A stretch of 64,000 nucleotides of DNA from Malachius bipustulatus (lineage: Eukaryota > Arthropoda > Insecta > Coleoptera > Melyridae). Shown in pieces: positions 30,445 to 42,022 of the stretch (its first letter is position 1; each line of letters starts with the position of its first letter). The DNA lies in the NCBI GenBank assembly GCA_910589415.1, contig OU342634.1:4712001-4776000 (forward strand), given 5' to 3'. The position numbers were made by a program, and so were the translations under genes. The notes beneath the pieces are model-generated. The model was not told the DNA's origin. It did no database searches and saw only the letters and a list, made by a program, of their open reading frames with translations.

Positions 30445-31652
30445 ACCTATCGAGTCGACAACAGTGCGTCTTGTATAACGGCTATAGTTCGCGTTCTTTT
30501 ACCCCTACATCTGGTGTACCTCAAGGTTCGAACCTGGGGCCGTTGCTCTTTCTGATTTTCATAAATGATATTACGGATGTTATCGATTCTTCTAAGCTTC
30601 TTTTCGCGGATGACTTGAAATTATTTTCGGTAATCAATAGTCATGATGATTGTCTTTTGATACAGAACGATATTGACAATATTGAAGGGTGGTGTGAGGA
30701 TAATAGGCTGCAGATGAATACGGGTAAGTGTCGGGTAGTTACTTTTACTAAGAAAAAGAATCCCATAACATACGACTATAAGTTCAGGTCCGAGACATTA
30801 GCACGTAGCAGTACTGTGAAGGATCTCGGTGTAACATTTGATAGTGGCCTTACGTTCGCTGACCATGTGACCCTCATCACCAAGTCATCTATGAGGATGC
30901 TTGGGTTCTTGCATAGAAACTGCCGAGATTTCAACAACTCTCACTGTCTGAAGGTCTTATACTATTCTTACATAAGATCTAAATTAGAATACTGTTGTCT
31001 GGTTTGGTCCCCCTATTATTTCTGTCAGGTCAATGAAGTGGAACGTGTACAGAGAAGATTTCTGAGATTTCTGAATTATAAAATGTATGGTGTTTATCCA
31101 CAGAGAGATATGAACTGTGATTTTTTGTTGGAGAGATTCGGTTTCACGACTCTACAAAAGCGACGGAAGATTGTTGCAATTAAGTTCCTGTATCAACTCT
31201 TCCATAATCACATAGATTGTCCTTTGATGTTATCGCTTTTTAGTTTCCACGTCCCTTGTCAGAATTTAAGGACTACAAGAACATTTTCACTGAGGATACC
31301 GCGGTCTAATGTACTTGTAAAGTCACCCGTGTACGTAATGTCGACACTTTTTAACCGCATTTCGACCATTTGCGATCTTAACATGAATAGCATGTCAGAT
31401 ACCTTGGTGATCGCTGCTCGAGAATTATAGGATTTATTTTCGTCGTTGTAGAACTGTGAAATTATCATTGGTTTTGATATCAATTTATAAAATGTATATG
31501 TGCCTGATATATTGTGCATTTTGATATGTTTCGCTGTAATTATGTCTTCTGAAACTTATTATGTTGAAATATTTAATTGTTAAATTGGTTCACAATCTTA
31601 TGTTGTCTAAATTGTCCTGTAATTGGATTTTAAATCTGTTGGGCAATAAACA

Positions 31653-31683
<31 letters not shown>
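30445..31683 (+). mobile_element. 5'-truncated non-LTR copy, relative of copy A, inside the P-like gene
   Basis: About 1.24 kb on the + strand. It starts within ORF2 just before the GVPQGSNLGPLLF motif and ends with GGGCAATAAACAT plus an ATT-repeat tail (31650-31683), the same 3' tip as copy A. The sequence is related to copy A throughout but clearly diverged, so it is a sister family or subfamily. Confidence 0.85.
30448..31430 (+). pseudogene. non-LTR ORF2 fragment (RT core and C-terminus)
   Basis: Open from the truncation point to the stop at 31428: SGVPQGSNLGPLLFLIFIND, KLLFADDLKLFSV, LGVTFDSGLTFADHV, SPVYVMSTLFNRIS. No start codon belongs to it; the apparent ATG at 30471 is internal. It keeps the FADD catalytic motif but lacks the endonuclease and fingers. 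Confidence 0.85.
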
Positions 31684-31685
<2 letters not shown>

Positions 31686-33338
31686 GACGGGTTGTTATTT
31701 CTACAGATCCACGTTGACGCACTTGTCCGAAAAAGTTCTCAAGAGGATCTTGATTGAAAACCCTTGATGCAAACGACTTTAATCCAAGATCCTTAAGAAT
31801 ATTTCGGACAAGATGAAAACCTTTCAGTGTAGAAATAAAGTTTGCTAAAACAGCAGGCCTAACTTGATCGTTTGGTTTCTGTCTTACAAACGTCATACTC
31901 TCTAGGACTGTTATAGCCTTACTCCAAATTCTTGCTTGTGAAGATAATCCAAATGTTGCTTCAGACATACGAAGGTTTTTGAATGACTTATTCCAATTCC
32001 TAAAAGTTCCATTGAGGCTATCAAATAATTTATCAAAAAACTCACACAAAAGAGCTGTGTCACAACCATTAGACCCCAAATTTCTGTTACCAATCTCAGT
32101 CTAACTGTAGTTATGTAATCCGGCAGCTACTGATGCACTAAACACTTGCACACATGACGAAACTTTCATCAGCCTTATCTTATCAGGTAAGACGTGAGAC
32201 TGAGAGTTTCGGCATTATGCGCAAAAATTCTTTGCTGACATCTATGTGGTATGCCTCAACAATATGTGACCACTTTGCCATTCTCGTAACACCATCAATA
32301 CGATACTGAAAATTTTTCTTAAGTAGGTTATTTCGAAGGCACTTTAAAAGATGTGGAGGATCATATAAAGGTACTATCTTCAGACCATCAATGACGATCA
32401 AATGGAACAACCACTGGAACTTCATTAGATCTTAAAATATTGCCTCTACTTTCCTCAAGTAACATTTTGATGGCGCGTACGTTTGTTGCACCTTGGTCGC
32501 ATACCGATGCTATAATGCGAAATCCAGCTTTAGTAGATTCTCTTACAATTGCCTTGTAATTGTAATTGCGTACTATTTCCTGTATAGATGTTGATCCTTG
32601 ACAAAAAACATAAGCAACGAGTTGCTTCCACTTCATGTCAATTCCTCTCAACATCCACACCTGAACATGGTCTGCAACTTCACAACAACGCTCCACCACG
32701 TTATCGGTGAGTTTACCTTCTACCATATCCTTTCTCTTCGAATATCGCAGTCCACACTGCAAGGCCATTTCGTCAAAGATCAAAGTACACAGCTTTGATT
32801 CTTGTCATAGAGTCTGGCTACGTAGGGAAAGAGTTTGGAAGATTGTTTCAGAAATGCCTGGGGATATAGGGAAGATTGTTTCAGAAATGCCTGGGGATAT
32901 AGGTAAGATTGTTTCAGAAATGCCTGGGGATATAGAAGTGCTATGCAGAACTTCACTAAGAGTCTGAGCACTTGGAAGATCAAAAATTTTGCATAAGAAT
33001 CTATAAGCCTTCGGGCTCTGCTTATAGATGCCTATACTCAGGACTTTATCGTCCATTGTAAAACGTCTCCCCCTACGTTTTCTACCAATATTCATAAGTT
33101 GAGACCGAAAGAAATTTTTTGCAACTTTACTCATGTTACATTGGTTTTTTTAAAAATGTAACTTATTATTTTCTACCATCTCCTTACAAACTTTAATCCT
33201 CTTATCAAATGTTGCATTCTTCCGCATGCAGCTCCTACATTTCTTCTTCAAAGCTATCAGTTCACCATATAGCGACCTTTCTCTATCGGTTAGAGAACAA
33301 GTTGATGGGACTCTTCTCCTTGCTTTTGTGGAACCTAT
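31684..33338 (-). pseudogene. P-element-like (THAP9-type) transposase, N-terminal and catalytic part
   Basis: Read from 33338, where a TTTCATAG acceptor opens the exon GSTKARRRVPST: a Leu-rich coiled coil, then FTMDDKVLSIGIYKQSPKAY (HTH-like), an 11-residue peptide repeated three times, LIFDEMALQCGLRYSKRKD (first Asp), VCDQGATNVRAIKMLLEE (second Asp), a GTP-binding-like middle, and NQDPLENFFGQVRQRG near 31720 (last acidic pair). Several frame changes break it (near 32780, 32400, 32190, 32080). The upstream THAP-finger exon is not seen. P-type transposases cut DNA at 31-bp-type inverted repeats with 8-bp duplications; the ends were not identified. Confidence 0.75.
32838..32935. repeat. three 33-bp tandem copies in the P-like transposase
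   Basis: GAAGATTGTTTCAGAAATGC plus CTGGGGATATAGG, three times with one or two mismatches. In frame it gives an 11-residue unit (ISPGISETIFP) between the HTH region and the catalytic domain. Confidence 0.9.
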
Positions 33339-33376
33339 GAAAGAAATATATTAAGAAATAGTATATTATTCAACAA

Positions 33377-33472
33377 GCGCATAATGATAGCTATTATCCA
33401 CGAAGATGAAAATTGCAGCACGAGCCTCTGGCGAGTGCTGTAACATCTAAGTGGATAATAGCCATTATGCGC
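33377..33472. repeat. 96-nt two-tier hairpin
   Basis: GCGCATAATG and CTATTATCCAC at 33377-33401 pair with GTGGATAATAG and CATTATGCGC at 33451-33472. Inside, CAGCACGAGCC pairs symmetrically with GGCGAGTGCTG around a 3-base loop. Weaker pairing extends to about 33362-33491. It lies upstream of the P-like coding exon. It may be a MITE or a structured RNA. Confidence 0.7.
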
Positions 33473-34493
33473 GAGTGGAATACTATACTTTATCTACGAG
33501 TATACTTGAATCAAAATAATTTTACTTACGGTAGAATTAAATTTTTATGTGAAAAAAGTTTTATGGATTGCAGTTTTATTTATTAAAAAATATGGTTCTC
33601 TTTAAGTAAATAATTTGGTTATTGAAATATTGCAAAAGTACAGAAAATATTACATACTTCACTATCGACTGAAAATTTGTAAAATTAAGTACTTTAAAAG
33701 GAGAAAATTTTCCAGGCAGTAAACCATTAATTGATGCATTTGTTGCTTTTCCCCTATTTATATCAGGTGGCGTATTATTCAAGATGTGATTTTCTTCGAA
33801 GAACATCCTGTATTATTCTGTTTATAATAATTTTAAGTTTAATTTTTATAATACAATAATTTGTATTGTAAAATTAAAACTATAAACATAAACAAATGTG
33901 AATGTTAGGTTATCGTGATTAGCTGTCACTACTGTCAGTCGACTAAACCTATTGGCAGCGTTCCAAAGGCATCAGCTTTTACAACGGTTGACTAGGGCTT
34001 TATAACTACGCACGGATACTAAAACATGTTCATTTTAGTATTATGATAAGTTAGCTTCGTATGCTATAGTAGTTGAAAGATCAAAATCATCCTAATATTC
34101 TGCGACTTTCATATTTTTATAACATTTTATTAAACGTAAAATAAACGTTTAGGGACTCTACTTGCACGTCAGTGGACCATTGACAGTAGTCAGTAGTTTA
34201 AATCTGCCAAACGTACGACAGAATAGGGCGGTAAAGTTAAACAATTGACATTAACGATTGAATAATGAGCTCATTGTTCAATCGACCTGACACTATTGTT
34301 CTGTCAAATTGTGAAGACTAATTTTAATTTTGTCTAAGAATAATTATCGAATTTATTAATTTATTCTACAAATTTTTAAAGTTTTTTATGTTTTATTGCA
34401 ATTTTAAGTATTTTTTCATGTCTAAGTGATCAAAGTTTTTAGATCTTGAAGATATTTTGTCCATTTTGAACATTTTAGTCCAAGATGACATAA
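33473..34493. other. no gene; short palindromes
   Basis: AT-rich. A 26-base near-palindrome centred on GAGCTC lies at about 34256-34283, and a small stem (ATACAAT with ATTGTAT) at about 33848-33868. The - strand frame at 33576-33806 is not convincing. Confidence 0.4.
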
Positions 34494-37400
34494 ATGTCAA
34501 CTCATAATGATGATACAGACGATTTATATGAAGATTATTTACAATTGAAATATCCTTCAGATGGGATTAATAGATCATTTTTGGAAAAGAACTTCACAGT
34601 CAACACTCAAGACAAACTCGAAGCAGGTACATCCTCCTCAGGAAAAAAGGAACTTTCATTTACATGCAATGACTGCAATAAAATATTTAAAAATGAAAGA
34701 GGTTTACAGATTCACAGCAGTAGTAAGGCACATAAGCATAATATATTGAATGAGAATTGCAAAGAAAATAAAATCGAACAGAAACTAACATCAACAAATT
34801 CGGATACATATAACTGCGAGCACTGTAACAAAAGTTTCGGTTCAAAGCAAGGAGTATCTGTTCATATTGGTCGTGTACACAGCCAAGAAGCAAACTGTAA
34901 CACAGTTAATAAGATTATTAAACATAATAAGTTTCTAAGGTCTGCGACAAAACCGAATGAAGAAAATCTTGAAAAATCAGTAAAGAACATAAATAATAAT
35001 TTATTTGATAAGGAAAAAGCAGAATGGTTAAGAAAATTTAGAAGTTTTGAAAATGAATCAAGTATCAACTTAACTATATTTGATGAAGCAATAGATGAGT
35101 TTCTGAAATTTCTGTATAAAGCAAATCAAACACTACCAGGTCCAGTTCATCCAGCAATCAAGAACTATAATCGTAGAAAGAGAAAACAATCTTCTATAAA
35201 TGCTTCGAAAAATTCAACTTCATCAAATCCACAACGTGTTGATAAGAACGTATGTCAGCGACGTCGTGATCAATACAACTACGAACGAGCACAATACTTA
35301 TATTATAACCAGAGAAGAAAAGTTGTACGTCAAATTATGACATCAGGTAACGGAAAACAATGCAACATTAACCTGCCAATAATAGAAACTTATTTTCGTA
35401 ATATATTTGAAAAGCCCAACAATAAAACAAAAACTGTAAACTACGAAAATATTGAGCAATACACTGATATAATTGTTACAACTGATGATGTTATTAAGGC
35501 AACAAAGAATATGAAAATAGATACATCTGCTGGTATTGACCGTGTATTGATACGTACAGTTAAAGATTTACATATTAGCGAAATAATAGCATCCATCTTA
35601 ATGCAATGTTGAACTCCTCATATGTTCCAAAATCATTTCGTATTGGTCGTACAGTTCTTATTCATAAAGGTGGTCTAGAGAAGGAATTATCAAATTGGCG
35701 TCCTATTACGATTTATTCAATTATACGTCGAATTATTGAAAGAGTACTTGATAATAAGCTACGATCAGAGGTGGACCTCAATAGTAATCAACGAGGATTT
35801 ATTACAGGACTCGCTGGATGTCACGTTAATACCAAGATACTGAATGCTTGCTTAATAGATGCCGAAAAATACAAGCGAGATTGCGTTATTGCTTTTCTGG
35901 ACGTTTCAAAGGCTTTTGATAATATTGGTCATATACACATAAATAATGCGATGAAGTCTCTTGGAATATCTAGAAACTTAACTAAAGTAATCATGAATCT
36001 ATTAACACAGAATGAAATTATTATTCAGTGTAATAACAAACGCACAAATAAAATCAAAATTAATAAAGGAGTTCCTCAGGGTGGACCGCTTTCTCCAATG
36101 TTATTCAATATTGCAATAAATTTTATATATAATGAAATCTGTGACCCTAGCTTTGCACATATCCATGGATATAGATTAGTTGAAGACCTAGACGCTGTAT
36201 CTTTGACAGGGTTTGCTGATGACCAAGCAATATCCTGTAAAAATGAAGAATCAGCACACTGTGTTATTAAACTGTTGACAGAATTACTAAATGAAATTGG
36301 TTTAAATATTAATTCATCGAAGAGCTCTGCAATACATCTAAAAAATGGTATATTACACCCAGGAGCATTAGACATTCAGGAGAATGAGTCAATTAAATGT
36401 ATTGATGAAAATTCGAAGATTAAATATCTGGGATGTACTTTTACGAAGAAAATCGTTTTTGATCCAGATTTAATAAAAGTATTCAATGAAAATTTTGAAA
36501 AATTAAGCAAAACACACCTATTGAAACCCGACCAAAAATTGAACGTTATTAACCAATATGTCTTTCCAATGTTAAGTTATCCATTGCAATGTGCACCATT
36601 ATCTGAAATTCCAAATTATTTAACTGAGAATATAGACATTTTGATAAGAAGAACTGTCAAAGCAATAATTGGACTTCCTGCTTCAACAAATTCAGCAATG
36701 CTTTATTCGCCAAGAAATCTCCGAGGACTTGGTATTCTTAATATTAAATGGGAAACAAAATTACAGCATTTCTCTATTGCTGATAAATTAATGAACTATA
36801 GCAACGAATTATTTAGTCGCAGCTTTAACTGCTTAGCTGAGATATCGTCCTGTCGAAAATTTATAAGTGATCTACTAGATAAATCTGATATATCGCAGAC
36901 GGCTAAAACATCAAAAATTTTACGTCAAGAACTTAGATTAAATGAATATGGAAAATGGTGTAATATGGCCTTTCAAGGTGTTGGCGTAACTCATTTTCAA
37001 ACATATAAAAAATTGAATAACTTCATATATAATAAAAATGCTTTTTCTTCATCGCAATGGACTGCTGCTATTAAACTTAATTGCAATTACGCAAATCTTC
37101 GTGGTGTTCCTGGAGTTACAACAGAATCGGACCTTTGCCGCAAATGCGGTAAGGAGAGAGAAACCCCCAGTCATGTTACCGGTTCCTGTACTTCAAACAA
37201 CACGAAGATAATAGCGAGACATAATAGGCTAAAATTTAAAATTGCAGCTATTCTAAAAGAAAACAATTTTGATTGCTATGATGAAGTACATGCATATGAC
37301 AGCGACGGCACAAATCGTTTCGTGGATATTTTAGCTTTTGATAAGAACTCAAAAAAAAGCTTTGATCGTAGACCCTACCATTCGATACGAAACAAATTCC

Positions 37401-37610
37401 AGTGAACAAGACAAGACAGTTCAACAAGAAAAAGAAAATATCTACAGCAAATGTATACCTTATTTTCAAGAAAAATATTTAGATCTTTACGGCGAAAGAG
37501 AATGGAGTGTTTTCGAGGTTTATGGTTTGGATCTCGTGGCACAATTATTTCCAGTGTTATTAAATTTTTCGAAGACTTCAAATTTGACAAAACTTTACTT
37601 GGTCACATAG
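34494..37610 (+). pseudogene. R2-like ORF: C2H2 fingers, RT, knuckle, RLE; two frameshifts
   Basis: MSTHNDDTDDLYEDYLQLKY starts the frame. Two C2H2 fingers (FTCNDCNKIFKNERGLQIH and YNCEHCNKSFGSKQGVSVH, residues about 55-125) are followed by a basic linker. The RT has TSAGIDRVLIRTV, NWRPITIYSIIRRIIER, NQRGFITGLAGCHVNT, FLDVSKAFDNIGH, GVPQGGPLSPMLFNIAI and catalytic TGFADDQAI. Near the C-terminus the CRKCG...HVTGSC knuckle precedes the restriction-like endonuclease (RFVDILAFD, then KALIVDPTIRYET in another frame). Frames change near 35606 and between 37338 and 37405; each looks like a small indel. R2-type proteins nick a specific target and prime reverse transcription there. Confidence 0.8.
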
Positions 37611-37800
37611 CAGAATCCATTTACTTAGATACTTTACATATTATTCATACACATATTTATACTTAATGTTACTTTATTTTCTTTACTTAATTTATTGTTC
37701 CTCGTTAATTACTTTTCTACTATTGTTGTATTGATTGTTATGCTGTGTTTTTAGCAACCTGTGATACACAGGCAGCACAACTTTAATTAAAGTTTTTATA
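34494..37800 (+). mobile_element. R2-like non-LTR retrotransposon outside rDNA
   Basis: One long coding region on the + strand with N-terminal C2H2 fingers, a reverse transcriptase, a Cys/His knuckle and a restriction-like endonuclease, the layout of R2-group elements. A 3' UTR of about 190 bases follows, with a small stem (CCTGTG and CACAGG, 37759-37773), and the element fades into TA-rich sequence near 37800. The flanks are not 28S rDNA. Confidence 0.75.
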
Positions 37801-38523
37801 TATATATCGATAGGGCAATAGTAATGCATGCCATTACTTCGTTAAAATTAGACTAATAATTGATTTGATATCCAATAGGAGTAGATAAAATAAATAAATA
37901 TAGCATAGTTAATGAAAAAATGAATCTTATCCATTTTAAGTTAGGTATACAGGGTGGTCACTTTCAACTGGCTCACCACTGGGATCTCCTAAACCATAAG
38001 AGATACAGGGTTGCTTAAATTAGATAAAAGTTGCCCAATTTTATGTTCATTCAGAATCTGAAAAAAAAATCGTATAATTTCAGTCGTTGTTGAAATATCC
38101 TGAAAAAAACTGAAAAATTGATATTTCTTATTTTAGCCATATCTTCTTTACTATTGAAAATAAGTAAATAATTTTTCATGGGCTTAAATTAAGTCGTCAT
38201 GAGCTATCCATTTGATATTAAAAAAAAATTCAACGCCAACTAGATCCCAAAGTTTTCATAGCCAACTTTCGGTTTTCTTATGGCCGCCATATAATAAACT
38301 TCATAAACGATCATAAACGAATAAAGAAATGATCAATAAAAATTAAAAATTGAAGACTGAAAAATTGAAAGCCACCTGGATACCACTTATGATTGTAATA
38401 ACAGTAAAATTTCCTTTCAAAAACTCCTCAGCCTGAGCCAATGCTCAAAAGTAGCAATGCCAACAAATTAAAAAAAAAATAATAGGAGCAATTAAGATGA
38501 CTTTAAGAGTCCCCAGGGTCTCC
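37801..38523. other. no gene; CAGGG-type repeat traces
   Basis: TACAGGGTGGTCACTTTC at 37948 and TACAGGGTTGC at 38004 resemble the CAGGG-type ends common in this window, but no partner end was found. The rest is AT-rich. Confidence 0.4.
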
Positions 38524-38535
38524 AAATTACGATAG

Positions 38536-38586
38536 TCTCACGTTGGGCGCCAATTTATAACGTACAGTGCCAATTTATAACGTACA
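38536..38586 (-). repeat. possible LTR end and primer-binding site
   Basis: On the - strand, ACGTTATAAATTGG occurs twice with 20-base spacing and the second copy is followed directly by TTGGCGCCCAACGTGAGAC. TGG after an LTR tip is the usual start of a tRNA primer-binding site. A related block, GCGACCAACGTGAGGC, is at 42451-42466 on the + strand. No gag or pol follows in the right orientation, so this is at best a remnant. Confidence 0.3.
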
Positions 38587-39399
38587 ATTTCACCCCGAGC
38601 AAATTTAATGGAGGAAAAAAACACCATTTATCACCAGCTAGATCAAAAATTAAATTAACTTGATATTTTGGCAATGCACACACATGAACAACTTTGTTAA
38701 TAGGAAAATTCACAGGTCAATTTCAACAGTTTTTATTAATGAATAGAATAAATAATTTACATAATAAATAGAATTTACAATTATATGACAGATAAAATAG
38801 ATAAAAAAAATATTCAAGTATCACGAAATACTCGTATAATTTAATAAAATAATTTTCAAAATCACAAAAAATGAAACATTGCAATAGATGGTGAAAATTC
38901 AAATAGAATTAAAGCAGACTATCGCAAATATTAAATTTATAGAAAAGATTCAATAATTTTTAATTTTTAAATATGAACATATGATAATTACACAGAGAAT
39001 AAGACGAACATTAAAGCTCACGCGATGACGTGTAAAGGCGATACTTATAATTATATATAATGATTTATTAAGAAGGGGAAAAATACAGAAAGATTGCAGA
39101 TTTTGATCACTAATTAAATGATAATGGAAATATGAAAACTATGTAAGTGAATATAAAATTTACAATAAGCAGTGAAATGAATGATCAACATTTAAAGCAC
39201 CAAGTGAATGGTAGATTTACTTAACTTAAAATATAAACAAAGTTTATTATCAAAACAAGATCTTAATAAAAACTAATAATAAACTAGCTTAGCTAACCTC
39301 GCCAATTTGCAATAATTAGCCTCTAACTTTTTTGTGATAGTTGATATTTCACTTTTAATTTAAATTTGTTAATGTGCTATTTTTTTGCAAATAAAGTTG
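38587..39399. other. AT-rich stretch, no gene seen
   Basis: No ORF above noise on either strand. If 38536-38586 is an LTR end, part of this could be LTR body. Confidence 0.35.
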
Positions 39400-40030
39400 T
39401 TATATTATGTTATTAATGACACAGGTGGTGATGTTCCCTGTCTCAAAAAGCGGGTTCAGTACAGCTCCACTTTTATGGGCTTGGAGCGTCTGGATCATTG
39501 TCTCATTTTCGGTGCTGTTACTAGTATGGTGTTCACGTGCTAAATGGTGGATGGCACCGCCTCCGCTTCGCGTTGGAGTGTCATAAGTCAGAAAATTAGC
39601 GGAGAAACTTTACCTATTGGTGCGTCTGACAGGGATATAATGTCGATATCACTAAATTCTGATGTTCCACTATTGTCAGGGGGTTGCCTTCTACCAGTCG
39701 GTGCTGCAGATGAGGGTTGCATACCGTGGCATTCCTGGGTTCGTTTTCGATGTCGAGAGAAGCCTTATTTCGAGATGCTTGTCTGATGGGGCTATCGTTA
39801 GTTCTTTGCATGCTGACCGCAACCGTTCGATTGTGACAAGAGTTCTGCAAAAACTATTTGTTATCCCTTCTAATTTGGTGTTTAACTTCCATTAAACAGG
39901 TTCATCGTGCCAAATGTTCTATAATTGTTTCTCTTTCTAATTCGGACTGTTTATTTATTTCGTTATAAAAGTCCAGATTGTTTTTAAAAACGTCTAGACG
40001 CTGGACATATTTGGTTTCTATATTTGGTTG
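39400..40030 (-). pseudogene. decayed coding remnant, possibly a retroelement Gag
   Basis: Three coding-like blocks follow each other on the - strand in changing frames: VQRLDVFKNNLDFYNEINKQ continuing SELERETIIEHLAR (about 40010-39905), then PSSAAPTGRRQPPDNSGTSE with FSDIDIISLSDAPIG (about 39725-39615), then SGGGAIHHLAREHHTSNSTE and NETMIQTLQAHKSGAVLNPL (about 39570-39440). The first block resembles the charged N-terminal helices of BEL/Pao Gag proteins; that is a weak likeness. Stops and indels separate the blocks. A broken host gene is the alternative. Confidence 0.3.
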
Positions 40031-40457
40031 TCAAGCAGGCTGGGCTATAGTAGACAACAATAAATTTATAATGATCGGTAATAGAAACTCATTTTTGAGT
40101 AAATTTCTCCTGACATGATGAATTGGTTAGGACATCCGTTAAACATGCCCCAATGTTGAAGAAAATAGATCTGTTTGAATAGAAGAATTATTCTTTTTAA
40201 TAAAGTTGTTTTGGAGAGATGCGACTAATTTCTCTGATTTTCCTTCAATGAGAAGCGTTTAGTAGTTGTGATCTAATTCGTGCTGAAGTAAAAAAAGATT
40301 AATAGCCATTATGATTGTACAAAGATATATTTGCTAATGTTGTTTTATCTAATGAAACCACGGGACTGTAAACGCGGTTGAGATTTTCGTAATAATTATT
40401 CGAATTAAAACCGAGCCATATAATTTCAGATTATCGAAGAACAGGAACGGCACCTAC

Positions 40458-40507
40458 CTTGTCGGCATCTGCGTCAGGTTTGTGGGGCCCCAGGGAGTCT
40501 TCCTTCT
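40458..40507 (-). other. possible small exon
   Basis: An AATAG acceptor and an AAG|GTAGGT donor bound 50 bases that are open in two frames. It is placed downstream of the exon at 41305-41398 on the same strand. GC content is above the surroundings. Weak evidence on its own. Confidence 0.2.
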
Positions 40508-41304
40508 CTATTCACACACAGGAATAATCACCATAACTTAGAAGTTTAAAAAGGGAGCAAAGAGACAAATTGTAACTAATGAAAATCTGTGTTATTTTTG
40601 TCCACCGAACCGCCGTCACTTGCGTTCTCGCCGGTGTCTTTCGAAAAGTGTCTTCTTTAATTGAGTGGGGGAAAATTAGAGGGAGAGCGAGCGCTGTTCT
40701 TCCTCTTCTCGGCGGTACCATTCCATTGGAAATCATATGGCTGATACTCGATAAACGAACAAATAATTTTTCTTAATTTTGTTATAAAACAAAGATTTGC
40801 ATGTACAATGATATGTAAAAGTCCATTAAGCTAACGGGCGGTTTTCAGATACCATTTTTAAAGCTAATATCGATGTCGAATAACTTTTATTAAAATTTTT
40901 TTAATCATTTGCGTGCCAATCACTAAATGGCTATATTTTCCACCTATGGTCGATACATTTTCCAGAAACGGCCCTAGCAATCTACCTGTTACCATAAGGA
41001 GCAAACATAATTTTTGAAAGTTCTACTTCATATTAGTGGATAGTAACGATGTTTAAACTGTTGAAAGTTTGATGAGCTAAATTAATTTATAAAAGTTATT
41101 ATTAATATACAAGTCCACTAACTTGTTCTTTAGAGTCACATTGCCGAATAATTTGCTGAAAAATATTTTGAAGTGTAACTATTATAATTAGACTGAAATA
41201 TCTCTAATCCATGTATCGGTCTAGGTATATCTAAAGAATAAGCAGTACTTCATATTTGATTGCAAAAATAATAAGATGTAACTGTTTTAAAAAAAATTAC
41301 TTAC

Positions 41305-41398
41305 CTGTTCACCATGAGATGCGTCTTCTGGTATTGGATGTTTTAAAGGAAGATCTATCATGACATTCATGTCACGATCTTGTATCGATCCAATTTCG
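41305..41398 (-). CDS. candidate internal exon, unknown gene
   Basis: A CATTTTAG acceptor, one base of a split codon, 31 open codons (reading EIGSIQDRDMNVMIDLPLKH, then PIPEDASHGEQ) and a perfect CAG|GTAAGT donor. The peptide is of ordinary composition. I do not recognise the family. It lies between other exon-like islands on the same strand (41974-42020, 41503-41895, 40458-40507). Confidence 0.4.
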
Positions 41399-41502
41399 CT
41401 AAAATGCGAATAAGGCAATCGACGAAATAAGGCAATCGCCGACGAAAACATTAACTTTCTTGATTAAAAAATATTTAATTTACATTCGGACATTCTCATC
41501 TT

Positions 41503-41895
41503 TCAGGTGACCTGAAAGGAAAATTTATCTCTTTTTCTCTCTCTCTCTCGTTTTTTCTCTCTCTCCCTCTCTCTGTCCCTCTCTCCCTCTCCCTCTCCCT
41601 CCGTTCCTCTCTCTCTCTCTCCCTCTCCCTCTCCCTCCGTCCCCCTCCCCTCCCCCTCATCCTTGCCCTCAAGATGAACTTCGTCGTCCTAGGGTACCGT
41701 AATAATGTTACTGTTGATGTTAGTAGCTGCGTTTAAAGGAGGAACGTCACCCATATTTCTTCTTGGCTGTCCAATATTGTTATGTTCAATACGATTTTAG
41801 TTGTAAATGAATGGAACGTCGCAACCCAAAGCACGCTCTGCTGAATTTCCTAAGTTGAATTCAGGAGACAGAGTTCGATGTTTATCAAACAAGCC
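41503..41895 (-). pseudogene. candidate exon with two in-frame stops, overlapping the microsatellite
   Basis: After a TTATTTTAG acceptor the - strand reads GLFDKHRTLSPEFNLGNSAE then RALGCDVPFIYN, a TAA stop (41797-41799), NRIEHNNIGQPRRNMGDVPP then LNAATNINSNIITVP, a TAG stop (41689-41691), and then the purine repeat, which in this frame gives a Gly/Glu/Arg run until a TGA at 41503. The non-repeat part has the look of real protein. It could be a dead exon, or the first block could be a true C-terminus. It continues, in phase, from 41974-42020. Confidence 0.3.
41531..41660. repeat. pyrimidine microsatellite, (TC)n and (CCCTCT)n
   Basis: About 130 bases of almost pure C and T on the + strand, with TCTC runs and CCCTCTCC variants. 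On the - strand it is (GA)n. Confidence 0.95.
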
Positions 41896-41973
41896 CTAAA
41901 ATAATTTGTTTTTTGTAAGTTTGAAGTTTAGAGAAAAGATAAACATCAGTTTCTCTGGAACTAGAAGTCACAC

Positions 41974-42020
41974 CATGAATGATCTAGAGTGCTCAAAGTT
42001 AATCTGCTGAACATCAAAAC
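41974..42020 (-). other. possible small exon upstream of 41503-41895
   Basis: A TTTTTGCCACAG acceptor, two bases of a split codon, 15 codons (FDVQQINFEHSRSFM) and a weak ATG|GTGTGA donor. The phase matches the start of the next block at 41895 across an intron of 78 bases. Confidence 0.25.
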
Positions 42021-42022
42021 CT

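Noticed and set aside
32598..32967. + strand frames opposite the P-like transposase
   Set aside because: They overlap a well-supported - strand transposase and include the complement of its 33-bp repeats.
37338..37610. A separate small gene after the R2-like ORF
   Set aside because: Its first residues continue the restriction-like endonuclease domain in another frame; it is the shifted end of the same ORF.
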